NCBI RefSeq assembly: GCF_037975245.1
Contig: NC_092561.1
Coordinates: forward strand, 5,756,001 to 5,820,000
Length of the DNA stretch: 64,000 nucleotides
Source of the DNA: Apostichopus japonicus
Lineage: Eukaryota; Echinodermata; Holothuroidea; Aspidochirotida; Stichopodidae
Direction: 5' to 3'
The position numbers and the translations under genes are program-made. Position 1 is the stretch's first letter; each line of letters starts with the position of its first letter. Below, in pieces: positions 51,780 through 63,089 of the stretch. Under the pieces are notes generated by a model that was not told where the DNA came from, searched no databases, and was given only the letters and a program-made list of their open reading frames with translations.

Positions 51780-52010
51780 TCCCAGCATACAGCTGTTTTC
51801 CCCTAACGTTTTAATTTGTCAGGGACACCTTGCCGAGGGCAAGACTGATCGCGCTGGAATCGTATTTGCGATGAATTCTGTCGCAATCGCCCTCTGACTG
51901 CACGTGCATCGAGTTACATCATTTGGTCATATTGACGTCATACTGCCACTTAAATCGTCACAACTTTTGCTGCTGCGACATAATTCGAGGGAGAGGTTGA
52001 TTTGAGGAAT
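51780..52010. promoter_or_regulatory. Possible intronic regulatory element with a CRE palindrome
   Basis: CpG-richer than its AT-rich surroundings. Contains CAGCTG near 51790, CACGTG at 51901-51906 and a perfect TGACGTCA at 51933-51940. No tandem or dispersed repeat is visible. Regulatory function is inferred from composition and motifs only. Confidence 0.3.
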
Positions 52011-52914
52011 GGAGAATTCTTTTGGCAATCAAATTTTTCTGTCTCAGTATTCATTATTGCTCGTTGCGCATAATTTTGAGGCTCAGATGTAATTTGTAGA
52101 TGATGCTTATTTCTTTATTATGTTTTTGTCTGTTTGTAAGTATTGGAATTAGCAGTCAATATAATCATTCTCAGCTCTTCAAAGGTTTCCACTGAAAAAT
52201 GTGTGCACCTCCGAACAAAACCTTGTGAAGATTACAGCTATGATAATGTGGAGTTTGTAGAAATATGATATAATATTAACATTTCTGTATTATTTATTCT
52301 ACTTATTTTATCTTTGTCACTGAATAGTTTAGCCTTCAATTTTTTTGTAGCAGCTTTGAAGACTCTTTACGTCGTTTTCGTATTGTTTCAGGTTTGATCC
52401 TGTGCAAAAAGCTACCTGTGGACTTGTATATTGACCGAGTAGCAAAGCATTTTGGGATGCAATACTGTTGTCTCTAAGTTTGTCATTTTTGGGGGGTGGG
52501 GAGTGGGTGGTGGGTTTGATGGAGAGGGGAGCATTTAATGTGATATATGTTTGAATGAATCATTCTCTGAAGTTTACTGAGATTGTACTACTACATGTAG
52601 GGACAAGCAGCGTGTCTCGTTATCATTGTTGTAATAATCAACATTAACAAAATGTTTTCTTTCAAGGTTGTATGAATTTATCGTCAGTCTCAAAGGACAC
52701 AAGTCACAGCTAACGAGGTGTAAATGTACCATACATCAGTTAAATTTCAAATGACTTTAACACGCATTCAACGCACGTACACACAACGCACGTACACGCA
52801 ACGCACGCACACCCACTGCACGCCGTCTAGCCATTCATGTACTGCAGTGATGTACATACATGCCTAACATATATCATTTTACAAAAATGATATAACAGAT
52901 GCAAAGGAATTTTC

Positions 52915-53345
52915 CATTATTTCGTAGTTCAATGACTAAAGAGCAAAAGGCGGCATTGTAGCCGAGAATGCAATTATTGATTTCCTCGCTAATGATGGCC
53001 GTTATTAGTTACCTGGGACAGACACGGTCGGTCGGGAGCTGGAAAAAGAAAAAAAAGCACGACTAGCAATTTTCGGGCGAAATCACGACTATTGTCATCT
53101 ATCACTCAGCAAACAAATCGCCTGGCATTTGACATTTAACTGTGTTAGTTTAGCGCCGGCCTCAAGGCTAGGAGATCACAGGTTTTTTTCTTCCTGTTTT
53201 ATAAACCATTGAGTTAAAAATTGATTAAAAAAGTGGGTTCATCAACAGAGATTTTTGAGATGTCATATAAACTAGTGTGAGCCCGAAGCCGAACCAAAAT
53301 TTTCACCGATCAATATTTATGACAGGTTTTCCGTCGGTAAACTCT
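52915..53345. promoter_or_regulatory. Possible intronic regulatory or conserved non-coding block
   Basis: Mixed-composition, non-repetitive sequence with many CpGs (for example GACACGGTCGGTCGGGAGCT, TTTTCGGGCGAAATCACGAC) in an AT-rich intron. No frame or splice signals convinced me. Confidence 0.25.
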
Positions 53346-54365
53346 GTCACCTGATTGCCTCTAGTACAATTATTGTATGAAATGAAGCATCAAAGTTTAT
53401 AAGTTCTTTGGACGATGAATCAGTAGAGTTGTGTTTGTCTTTTTTGTAATGTTTTATTATGTCTCATTTTGGGGGGAGGGGGGCTAAAAATACAGAGAAT
53501 AGAAACTGTTAGCAGTGCAGGGCACTAGCGGTATTTTGTTTTTGTAACATTGTACCTTTCTATGTAATAAATCTATTAACTAAGAGTATAACAGAGTAAA
53601 GTATAAAAAATAAAATATAGAATAAATATTATTATTTTTTTTTTTTTTTTTTTAAATGTAGGTTATATAAACTCATATCTGTCATATATATATATTGGTA
53701 TGAATAATGATGTGCAGTTTAATAAAAACAGGAAAAGGGTGAAATTCTCGAGTGAAACTTAAACATTTTGTTTTTTTATTCAGCTATGTGCACAGCTGTT
53801 TTAATATATGTATTTTATAGCTATTTGCAGGTGAGAAAATTTAGCCTTTGAGGTGAGGCGGGATGTATATATTTATTTACATTTATGATAATATTTTTTG
53901 GCACTAACTGGGATGGAATTTTAATTTCTTTAAATACAGATACAGTATGTGTTGTTGAGCCAGTGGCGTAGCTAGAGTTTCAGGGGTTCTGGATTAAGAA
54001 TGAATGTTCGGATCTCATCTGACCTTACTTTAACTGCACTTACTGATTAACACAAAGCCATAAATGTAATAAAAGATCCACAAAGTTGATTTGTCTTAAA
54101 GGTTACCCTTACATGACAGGAAGTTGTGTTCCGTTTGCTCAGAATGTCTGAACTAATTAATTACCTGAACCATCTATTGATATGCTTCTGTGTTGAGCAA
54201 TCGATCTACGTATATACTTGTAGGAAAGAAGTTTGCAAGCAGTGGCCCTCTTCTTTATAGGTGTATGTAAACATGAATGTTAACCATCCTCCATAATCTC
54301 ATTCTGAATATTTTAGCCTGCTACATGTTACTTTTAGTTTTCCTTTATATACAGTAAATAATTAC

Positions 54366-54412
54366 GTTAGCCTCTGATGAAGATCCTGCTAGGATCGAAA
54401 CGTCAGGCCAAC
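54366..54412 (+). ncRNA. Minimal hammerhead ribozyme, Penelope-like element type
   Basis: All conserved core elements are visible. CTGATGA is at 54374-54380. Stem II pairs GATCC (54382-54386) with GGATC (54392-54396) around the loop TGCTA. GAAA is at 54397-54400, and the cleavage triplet GTC at 54402-54404. Stem I pairs 54366-54373 (GTTAGCCT) with 54405-54412 (AGGCCAAC), seven of eight pairs. Stem III is only two pairs (A-U, C-G) with no loop, the minimal form known from Penelope-like retroelements, which is thought to work as a dimer or with help. Predicted cleavage is after 54404. No Penelope reverse transcriptase or GIY-YIG reading frame was found nearby, so this is an isolated terminal-repeat fragment. 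Confidence 0.82.
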
Positions 54413-54475
54413 TTACTTTTACACATTCTCTTACACAGGCTCTCTAGTGGATAAGCAGTTTGCTAACAGTTTTAT
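54366..54475 (+). mobile_element. Penelope-like terminal-repeat fragment containing the hammerhead
   Basis: The 65 or so bases after the hammerhead (ACTTACTTTTACACATTCTC, then TTACACAGGCTCTCTAGTGG and GATAAGCAGTTTGCTAACAG) recur inverted at about 39643-39700, so the repeated unit is larger than the ribozyme. The fragment ends in TTTTATTTTATTTTATTAA. Assignment to Penelope-like elements rests on the hammerhead type only. Confidence 0.6.
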
Positions 54476-55368
54476 TTTATTTTATTAAATAACTACGTAT
54501 AAGGATGGCAAACTAACTCAAGTTCTGAAAAAATGTCTCAGAAATATTTGAATGGGGTCACTGGTTTGAATCACTGCAGGATTTGAAGTTCCCCTTCTAG
54601 CCAGAATTTCCTTCCAATATGCCCGTTTCCATTTTTTTTCTCAGACAATAAGGGATGAATTTTTCAAGAATGACATTGAAACAATTTTTATTCGTCTTGT
54701 GAAGATGAACGCACGCATACAATGTGTCTGATAAACACCAAGCCTGTATACAATCAGGAAGAAAAAACTAATCAGTATGCATAACTACACAGCTTTGTTT
54801 TTAATAATTTTCAGTGGGAAGGGATGAACGGAGATGAGTGTCTCCATGGTAACACATTCCAAAGTACTGTTATGTGAATGTGCAGACAGCAAGAGTAGGT
54901 TACAAATCCTCTGGAGAATGGTAAAATACCTGAAGCCTACCAGACTGTCTGATTAAATGAGAGTCTGCTTGTAACAGATATGTATATACTGATCCACATG
55001 AATTTCTCCAACTTCAGAATTTTCTAGAAAGTCAAAGCTATAATCTGAGAAAACTTTTAAATCTTACAACCACATTACTGTGGAGTCACAGCTAGTTACA
55101 AACACGAAGCAACTAATTAACTCCACTGGGTAATAAATTCACATGTATGAACTACACCCGAACTGCTTGATGGATATGTAGCAATTACATCTTTAAACAA
55201 AAAGATATTTTGAAAGTATATATCTATAGGAAATGCTAGTTGTTTTTGATGCAGTACATATGCATGTCATAAGAATGCACATATGATATTTATGGGTAAA
55301 CTGTAGATCCATGTGAAGTCATTGTTTGAATGAAACGACTGGCAATAACAGGCTTTTCTGCAGCTTAT

Positions 55369-55829
55369 CAGGGGGGTAGGAAGGTTCCAAACAGTGGGGG
55401 GAAGGGGTGCACAACATCAGAGGGGCTCTTTCTCATTCCACAACCACCACTTGTTACATGCCTTAAACCGATACACACCGGCCATATAACTAAAATATGA
55501 TGTGTTAGTATGCTATCAATACTATTATGGTGAACATGACTCTATCAACCTACATCTGTACAGTAATAATATGCTAGTAGAATGAGCTGCAACATTGATT
55601 TTTTATTTATTGAGATTGTTTATTGTTAACCGTGCTACGAAAAGATATGGGATGCCATTATAAAAATAGCAATTAAAATAAAATATTAAACTTAACAAAG
55701 GCTTAAGATATCCAAAGGACAGTTCTTCATCAAAGGGGCACATTTTATTTGCCAGTAGGGGCACATTTGCTATTTTGGAAAAAAGTGGGGGGCACGTGCC
55801 CCCAGTGCCCCCCTGGTTCCTACCCCCTG
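55369..55829. mobile_element. hAT-type miniature element, 461 bp, full-length copy
   Basis: The ends CAGGGGGGTAGGAA and the inverted GGTTCCTACCCCCTG are inverted repeats of about 14 bp. It is flanked by a perfect 8-bp duplication CAGCTTAT (55361-55368 and 55830-55837). Shared internal words with the 33.4-kb copy include GATGTGTTAGTATGCTATCA and TATTGTTAACCGTGCTACGA. Confidence 0.9.
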
Positions 55830-56019
55830 CAGCTTATAATGAAGTACTGGTATTAAGTAGTGAGAACTCTGAGAAGAATAGAAGAATGAAGAGAAAGGAA
55901 AATCCAAGATAACTATTAATGATACTTTCATTCTAATCATGTTATCTAATATAGCATTGCGACATATCCTGTTTGTGTCTACAGTTGTAATAAAAGCAAA
56001 AAAAAACTCCTTTGGTTTA

Positions 56020-56480
56020 ACGATCAGATGGCAATTGAATTCCTCATCTCAAGAATATAGCGCTCTTTACTCTGTCTAATCTGATCACGACTGTGTACGT
56101 TTGATGATGCACAGACCGAGCGATACCGATCACGCTGCTCGGATGTTTTCTCTGCGGACGACGTCTAAAACAAAAACTGTTTGTATAAGCGGGAATTTTA
56201 AAAGCACTTCAACTCGAGGTGAGCTAGGCTTTACGGGAGATAAATGGATTAACAGGCCAAACACTTCTGGCGATATTAACCATCAAAATGAGAGAGTCAA
56301 GACTGCGGTAAGAGTGCCCGGAGAAGCCCTGAAGTAGCAATTTAATTACGAAATAACAGCGAGTGAAACGTCGTTTGGGTCATGTTACATGCGTTTAATA
56401 GACAATCTCCGATATAGGTATGATGAGTATATTGAACTTCGGAGAAAGTCACTGCGGTACCTGGTATAGCCGGTGATCAT
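56020..56480. promoter_or_regulatory. Possible regulatory block; contains a 78-codon frame at 56101-56337
   Basis: CpG content rises here (GATACCGATCACGCTGCTCG, GCGGACGACGTC). The + frame at 56101-56337 has no recognisable domain and could equally be an unannotated exon or chance. It is not obviously repeated. Confidence 0.25.
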
Positions 56481-57734
56481 CATTAAATGTGAAGACTACT
56501 TTAGCTGCATGTTTGCGACATGTGCACGTAGGATGCGACGTAAAAATGTCACTGCTTAGGTATATATATGGCAAAAGTAGCAAGCTTAGGGGGCTGCAGC
56601 CGCCTGCCCGGGCCAGGCAGAGTATTAGCTAGAACCATATTTTTTTTGTGCTAATTTCACAATGCTGCAGGTGAGCTGAGTTATCCCTATTGTTTTGACA
56701 TTGATTCGTTCTTAACGAGCTAGATTAACTGCAGCTGCTACTGCAGCTTTTCAACAATTATTTGGCACGTTGACAAATTTTCTTGGGTTTTTAGGGCATC
56801 GTATGCAATGAGATATGTCGTAACTGTCCCTTCGCGCAGTACGTACATCTCCTCAGCTGATTTTTGTTACTGTTTACCTTGCTATTCAAAGTGCCTTGTC
56901 CGTTATACATATTCACAAGGATCCTGTAAGTGGGAGGAGTCTATCGAAGTCAATGATTCAAAATATGAAAATCAGAAAATGTCATATTTTTTGCACTTTT
57001 TGGGAATAGTTTGAGTTGAAACTTTACAGTTAGCTTAGTTTATGTCATTGGTATAGTATCCTAGTATTGGAAAATCTCGAGAATCAACGCAAATTGCTGC
57101 TTTAAACTGCAAAATTGCTGTGCAAAACAGTCCAATTGCTAAATGTACATTAGTGCAAGCTGTACATAGCATTTTTTTGTTCAGAGGAACCATGGTATTT
57201 GACTAAAATTTTAAAATTTGCGGCTTTCAAAATTACTACTATACACACACTTTCAACAGTAATTATTCACTCGTGTCCTGAATCCATATCTATGTAGTGG
57301 TTCCGGCTTATGTTAGCTACCATGCATGCATTGACTGAATGTAAAGTGATGTAATTAATATTCTTGCAAACATAGTGTGTGGGCGTATCATGTTTGCTAC
57401 AAATATAATTTGCCTGGGAATTTATGAAGAGGACGAAAGTTTCCATGATATCTATTATGGTTCAACTATCCTGTCAAGATGTGCAATGCATTTATTTAAA
57501 ATAAGGGAAACACAAACTTTATGCAGTGTAATCAACATTGACGGACACTCACAAAAGCGAAATAAAAAAAAACAGAAAAATAATTGGAAGAAGACAAAAC
57601 AAAACATTATAAGACATGTCTGAAGAACAAAGGAAAAAAATATAGGCTTGATTTTGTTCCTTTAACCTGCCACCAGCTGTTTTCCTAAATATTCATTTCA
57701 CAACTGAACTTTTATACTCTCCCGTGCATGCAGT

Positions 57735-58516
57735 TTGATCTTTTTGGTTTAATAAGACAATTTCCACCACTTACTGTTGGTAAAGACTCTATTAATATCT
57801 CCTCAACTGTTAGAAACCTTGGTGCATATTTTGACCAGACCATGTCACTTGAAAATCACGTTACTAATCTCTGTCGTTCTGCAAATTGGCAACTTAGGAA
57901 AATCAGTTTGATGAGGAATTACCTCGATAATAAGACTTGTGAGATACTGGTCCATGCGTTTGTGACATCAAAGCTTGATTTTCTTAATTCACTTTTATTT
58001 GGCCTTCCTGATTCGACCATCAAGAAACTCCAAAAGATCCAAAACACCGCTGCCCGTATTGTGAAAAGGAAAGGAAGAAAGTGTCGCACCACCCCACTTC
58101 TGAAGGAACTTCATTGGCTACCTATCAGCTACAGAATCCAGTATAAAATACTTCTTCTCACCTTCTGTGCTCATCATCTTGAACGGCCTGTGTACCTGTC
58201 ACAACTTCTCAGGCCATATACTCCAACTCGCACACTTCGTTCCTCCAACAAACTGTTTTTAACTGTTCCAAAACCACGATTGAAGAACTATGGTTACAGA
58301 AGCTTCCAATACTCTGGGTCTTATCTCTGGAACAAGTTACCAGATCACATTCGAACATGCTATAAACTTTCTACTTTCAAAAGTCTACTTAAGACCCATT
58401 TTTTCACTTGTTCTTTTGTAAATTAATTTACTTTCTCTGTAAAGCGCTTTGAGCAGTAACTTTTGTTTACTGATTTGGCGCTATATAAGTCTCATTTATT
58501 ATTATTATTATTATTA
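57735..58516 (+). mobile_element. CR1/L2-like LINE, 5'-truncated, with the end of the reverse transcriptase frame
   Basis: An open frame of about 230 codons (to the TAA at 58424-58426) carries the C-terminal part of a non-LTR reverse transcriptase polyprotein. Recognisable signatures are VRNLGAYFDQTMSLENHV, LQKIQNTAARIVKRKGRK, PLLKELHWLPISYRIQYKIL and YSGSYLWNKLPDHIR. The catalytic palm domain and endonuclease are missing because the copy is 5'-truncated near 57735. The 3' UTR contains AAGCGCTTTGAGCAGTAACT and GGCGCTATATAAGTCTCA, then (TTA)n, the usual 3' end of this clade. It is the best preserved of three LINE fragments in the window. No clear target duplication was seen. Confidence 0.88.
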
Positions 58517-59389
58517 ACAATCATGTTTTGTCAGGATTTCCCAGATGAAGTCAGAATTGTTTTTGAATGGCTTTTCAATCTTCATTGCCGATGTATATCT
58601 TATCGGGCACATTCGCCATTCACAGGGAGTCGCAGCTGTAGTCACATTTATACATAATCATACACAGTCGTTATCCGTTCGGTCCTTAAGAGATCGTACA
58701 TCAAACGTATTAAAGTTTGTCAAAACTTGTCTGGATGATTTAAGGTGGCCGGTAAATTTTTCCTGTCATAAAAATATGCAAGGTCTACATTTTCTATCTT
58801 TACAGCTGCAGTACATGCATATATGTATGCATGTATGTATGTATGTATTTTAGATCCTCCTGCAAGCAGGAACTCGCGAAGAAGCCTCATTGGCTAATTA
58901 TCAAAGCCGCAAGCTGACCGAAGTCAGTCTCTTAATTACATTCATATTTAACGTCCATGATTATGAATTGTCAATTGTCAACAACTGTGTAACTGGACAA
59001 AATACATTAATCTTTGAGTGACTCAATCTGGGGTCCTTATGATTGAAAGGCACAGGCGTTAACCACTGAGCTAACATCCCTATATAATCTAAATCTTGCA
59101 ACAAAATTTTTTCGTGGAGAATTTATCGCAACCAGGCCAACAAAGTTCTATTAATGTAGATAAACATAATCAGTCTATGTTTCCCTCCAGGCTGTCTTCG
59201 TCAGGGAAATTTATGCTAATTTTCATGCATGACAATTAATTAAGTTCTCAGCTCCATGAATAATAAAACTCATAAGGAATATAACCTTTGCACATGTTGT
59301 ACAATATTATAATAGATCATATTTTTTTGTGTGTATATTTTCTGGAATTACGACATTCCTTCCCGGTTTCTGCGAACCTCTGGACATAC

Positions 59390-59512
59390 AATCAGCGTCC
59401 ATAGCCTAGTGGTTAGGGTGTCCGCACATAAATCGGGAGGCCCGGTTCCGAATCCCAGTGGAGGCTAGAAGTTTTTTCACTGTTCTTGATTTTCCAACTC
59501 AGTACGATTTCA

Positions 59513-59518
<6 letters not shown>
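59390..59518 (+). mobile_element. tRNA-derived SINE, family 1 (left arm of inverted pair)
   Basis: The A box TAGCCTAGTGG is perfect. The B box GGTTCCGAATCC has one extra base. The body AGTTTTTTCACTGTTCTTGA, then CCAACTCAGTACGATTTCAA, runs into a (TA)n tail. Confidence 0.78.
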
Positions 59519-59546
<28 letters not shown>

Positions 59547-59649
59547 CGGTATATATAATTGAAATCGTAATCGTAATATATATATATATATATATATATA
59601 ATTGAAATCGTATATATATATATATATATATTGTATATATATATATATA
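59519..59649. repeat. (TA)n microsatellite between inverted SINEs
   Basis: Several TATATATA runs are interrupted by ATTGAAATCGTA segments that match the SINE tail. Together with the flanking arms this can fold into a hairpin of about 450 bases. Confidence 0.85.
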
Positions 59650-59760
59650 TGAAATTTTAGTGAGTTGGAAAATCCAGAACAGTGATAAAACTTCCAGCCT
59701 TCACTGGGATTTATGTGCGGACACCCTAACCACTAGGCTATGGACGCTGATTGTATGTCC
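59650..59760 (-). mobile_element. tRNA-derived SINE, family 1 (right arm of inverted pair)
   Basis: This is the reverse complement of the 59.4-kb copy, including CCTAACCACTAGGCTATGGA. The match continues outside the SINE on both sides (ATGTCCAGA and a related ATTACGAC-type flank), so the inverted arms reach about 59346 and 59795. Confidence 0.75.
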
Positions 59761-59832
59761 AGATCTTTTGAAGTCGGTAAGGAAGGTCGTAATTTCAATG
59801 TAGGAGTTGGTCACCTGATATAGCAAGCGGTA

Positions 59833-59994
59833 TGACAGATATTTTATTAAATTAATAAAGATCAGCACACCAGAAAAATTCCACTTCACAATCGGTTTGG
59901 TCCATTTGGCACTCATCAGGCTAAGGTAGGAAATAACCCCGGACCTTTGTTTCACAGACCGAAGTCTGTACCACTCGACCACAGTGATTCTACT
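59833..59994 (-). mobile_element. tRNA-headed SINE carrying a hammerhead-like core (copy B)
   Basis: Same family as copy A, read on the minus strand. The start GAATCACTGTGGTCGAGTGG includes a good A box. The B box is decayed (GGTTATTTCCT). The core CTGATGA is at 59913-59919. Stem II pairs GTGC with GGAC around CAAAT. GAAA is mutated to CAAA, and GTC to ATT. Stem I (CCTTAGC against GTGAAG) is better preserved than in copy A. The tail matches that of copy A. Confidence 0.62.
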
Positions 59995-60398
59995 GGTGTG
60001 TGAATGCGTATAAACTGGCTTTGTATAACAGTCAAATAGGGACGTATTACACAAGTGTTATATATGCCATATTTATAAACAATTCCAGTACAGGAGAGGA
60101 AAAATTAGCTGATAGCTTAAGTGTTGGATATCTGTAATTTCAATAATATCATTTCAAGTACTTACTTATAGGACCATATTTTTTTTTATTTATTTATTTT
60201 TATTTATTTACTTATTTTTTTTTTGGTATAGTATTTCGCATATTCAATCTCTCCACCACCGCGGATTTAAAAATATGATATCAACTTTTCAAATTCTTGA
60301 CGAATAAAAAACCTGACATTGTATTTGTAAAATAATTATATAGTAAACTTAATAAATATGTACATGACTTTCACTGTGATAGTTGTTTACCTTTCCAG

Positions 60399-60496
60399 CT
60401 TTTGAATCTGTTAACAAGATCATTGACCTTGCTCCCATGGTAACAGAGGAAGACATTAACCTTGACAACCAATCAGGGCTTCCCATGGGATGTCCA
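60399..60496 (+). other. Candidate 98-nt exon of unknown gene
   Basis: A pyrimidine tract TTGTTTACCTTTCCAG precedes an open stretch that ends CCA followed by GTAAGA. After two nucleotides completing a codon it reads FESVNKIIDLAPMVTEED then INLDNQSGLPMGCP. It lies downstream of KCNQ exon 3, whose exit phase it could join, but its own exit phase does not fit the known next KCNQ exon. I recognise no domain. It may be chance, an exon of a nested gene, or a frame-shifting cassette. Confidence 0.2.
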
Positions 60497-60821
60497 GTAA
60501 GAACAGGAGAGTGGAAAATTCCTTACAATACTGCCATGATTTTCTTTCTTCTTTGAGAGTGCATTTCTTTATCTTGTTGATGTCTTTATTTCAAATACGC
60601 TCACTACAAGGCTATTATCAGTAAGTTAGTATGTTTTATGAGCAAGAAACAATCTCCATATGCACTTCTTAAAAGCTGAAGTGAACTTTTCACCAAATTA
60701 ATTGCTGCTGCTGCTGGAGCTTTGTTTAACCTGTGAGTCACGGTGACTTTGAATTACTCACTTTCGAAACTTCTCGATGAATTTATTTACTGTCAACATA
60801 TATATATTTGGTTACATATAT

Positions 60822-60824
60822 CTA

Positions 60825-60888
<64 letters not shown>
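60822..60888. repeat. (TA)n microsatellite
   Basis: An almost uninterrupted run of alternating T and A of about 60 bases. Confidence 0.97.
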
Positions 60889-63089
60889 TCTGAGTCAGTA
60901 TTGTTTGTAAATTTACTGTACACTGTGTATATTACCGGGTAGCTATATATATGTACCTCCACAATTCTCTATTTTAAATATAGAACTTTGTTTTAAATAA
61001 TGCCCCCATTTAACTGGAAATATGGCTGATATCTGCTGCCCAAACGGGTGTGGGTCTTTAGGAACGGTTTAATTTTTTTTTTTTTTGAGTCTTGTTGCCC
61101 CCAAATTCTGTCCAACTAATTAGAGAAAACAAATTAGGTAACTTGATGAACATCTGTGTCCACATGTCTTGGTCTGTTGTTTTATTATTGAAGGAGTTGG
61201 TGTGATTTAAGTGACATGTAAATGAATTGGCCCAATTACGTCGATACCAATGGTTTTGTAGGACTTGTGTAAATTGAATTTTACCAGGTCAACGTAACGT
61301 GACAGGCGAAAGCCATGATTAATTGACCCAAATACAAAACAGAGAATAGATGGCAAGTATTGTTAAGATAACAAAAATGGTTTATATAGATAAATATATA
61401 TTTATCTATATATATACATATACATATGTTTTGCTGGCAAATAATAATTAAATTCAAACTCTATGGACACTTTAATTATTGCCTAGATAACTTCTTGAAA
61501 TCTTAATGCATGTACAAAACAGCATTTATATGGGACTAACCTTTTCCCATGTATAAACTTGTTTATAAAACACAATGTACTGGCAGAATTAGATCTATAA
61601 ACATCACAAAGGGTATAATTATTACAGTAAACATTAAATTAACTGGTGGTCATAAACGGCTGTGTTCTAGCATGATTGGATTGATCAGCTGTTTTCAGCT
61701 TTTAATGAGTCAGATTAAAGACCATGGAGCTTTCAGTTATATAACAACAGAGTATTTTATGCTTATGGCCAGTACTTTGTGTCCAGTTGGAACAAAGGTT
61801 TGTAGGTTAAGCATTATAATCTCAGTCTCAACTTCAAGTTTTCTTATATCTATATTTTTCTTTTGACCATTTTGCATGGTTTGAAAAAACACTCAAAAAA
61901 AAAGAAATTATCAGTATATTTTTAATAAAAATATAATAAAATAATTGTAATTCTAAAAAATTAGGAAGTAAGTTTGCCATAATACTGCAAAATGTAGCCT
62001 GCAGTGCTGAGCCTCTATAGCGACTTTTAATTAACGGAAAACCTTTTTTTTTTCCCAAAGGTCATAATTTACCTTAGTCGCTCCTGATGATAATTTACCC
62101 TTCAAATATCTTTTACAAAATATTTAAGAAATAATTAATTTAAATGAAATCTAAGAAACTTGGTATCATTAATGGAAAATTATTTGAATATTTTTACTTA
62201 CATTCCCACCAGAGACTGGTACATGTTGCTCTTATGTAAAATGCTCTTATGTACACTACCTCCCCCCCCCCCCCTCAAGATCTCCCTAGACATTAATAAA
62301 GTATTTTTCTAATCAAGTAGTTTATTTATATTACTCATAAAACAATTTCACAGAAATGGCACACAGATAGTGCAAACACCAACCCAGAGGAATATAATAT
62401 GGTAATTCATTTCAACATAATTACCGCTGACTATAGTGCAGTTATTTTAATGACATGCAAATGTAAGGCTTTAGCCTGAATGATAAACAGGTATTAACAC
62501 CAAGAAGTTGCTTACACTGGAGGTCTTTCTATTAGCCCTTGATAAGTTTAGTCTCACCGCATTCTGTTAATACTGTGTATAGACCGTTAAAGGGTGTGAA
62601 GATTTGAGCAAAAATAAACGTCTAATACCGGTAATCTGACCTACTTTCGATTGAGGTGTAACAGAAGTGTTAGACACCACCATCGATCCCAGAAAATACA
62701 CACACAACTTGCTACCGTCGGTAATTAGACACTGGTGCACAGTCAGTACATACAGCTGCGGTCAATACCCATAGCACAGTGTACAAACGATACAGCGATG
62801 GACATCTCAGGTCCAGCTAAAGATAACAAGGTATCACGTTCCATTACTGTCTGCATTTTGTAGCGACTGCACAAACAAAACGTCACTTGCAAGCAACAGA
62901 AAGTTAACTTTTTCAGATGGCTGCAGGCGGCTTAAGGCGAGTCTTCAGTGCCTTTAAGTTCCTAGCTCTATTATATGTTGTAATTCAATTTTCAAATTCA
63001 AATTGATTTCTTACGTGTTTGTACAAGATTAATACATAAATAACATTACAGTAGGAAGGTTAACATATGAAGGACACTAGAAAAACAGC

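Noticed and set aside
52760-52830. CACGTAC/ACGCAAC repeats as binding sites
   Set aside because: It is a short irregular simple repeat without distinct structure.
53957-53985. hAT-like end (CCAGTGGCGTAGCTAG)
   Set aside because: No inverted partner or 8-bp duplication could be found downstream.
59397-59470. True tRNA gene
   Set aside because: A and B boxes are present but the acceptor stem does not pair, the B box has an extra base and a SINE body follows.
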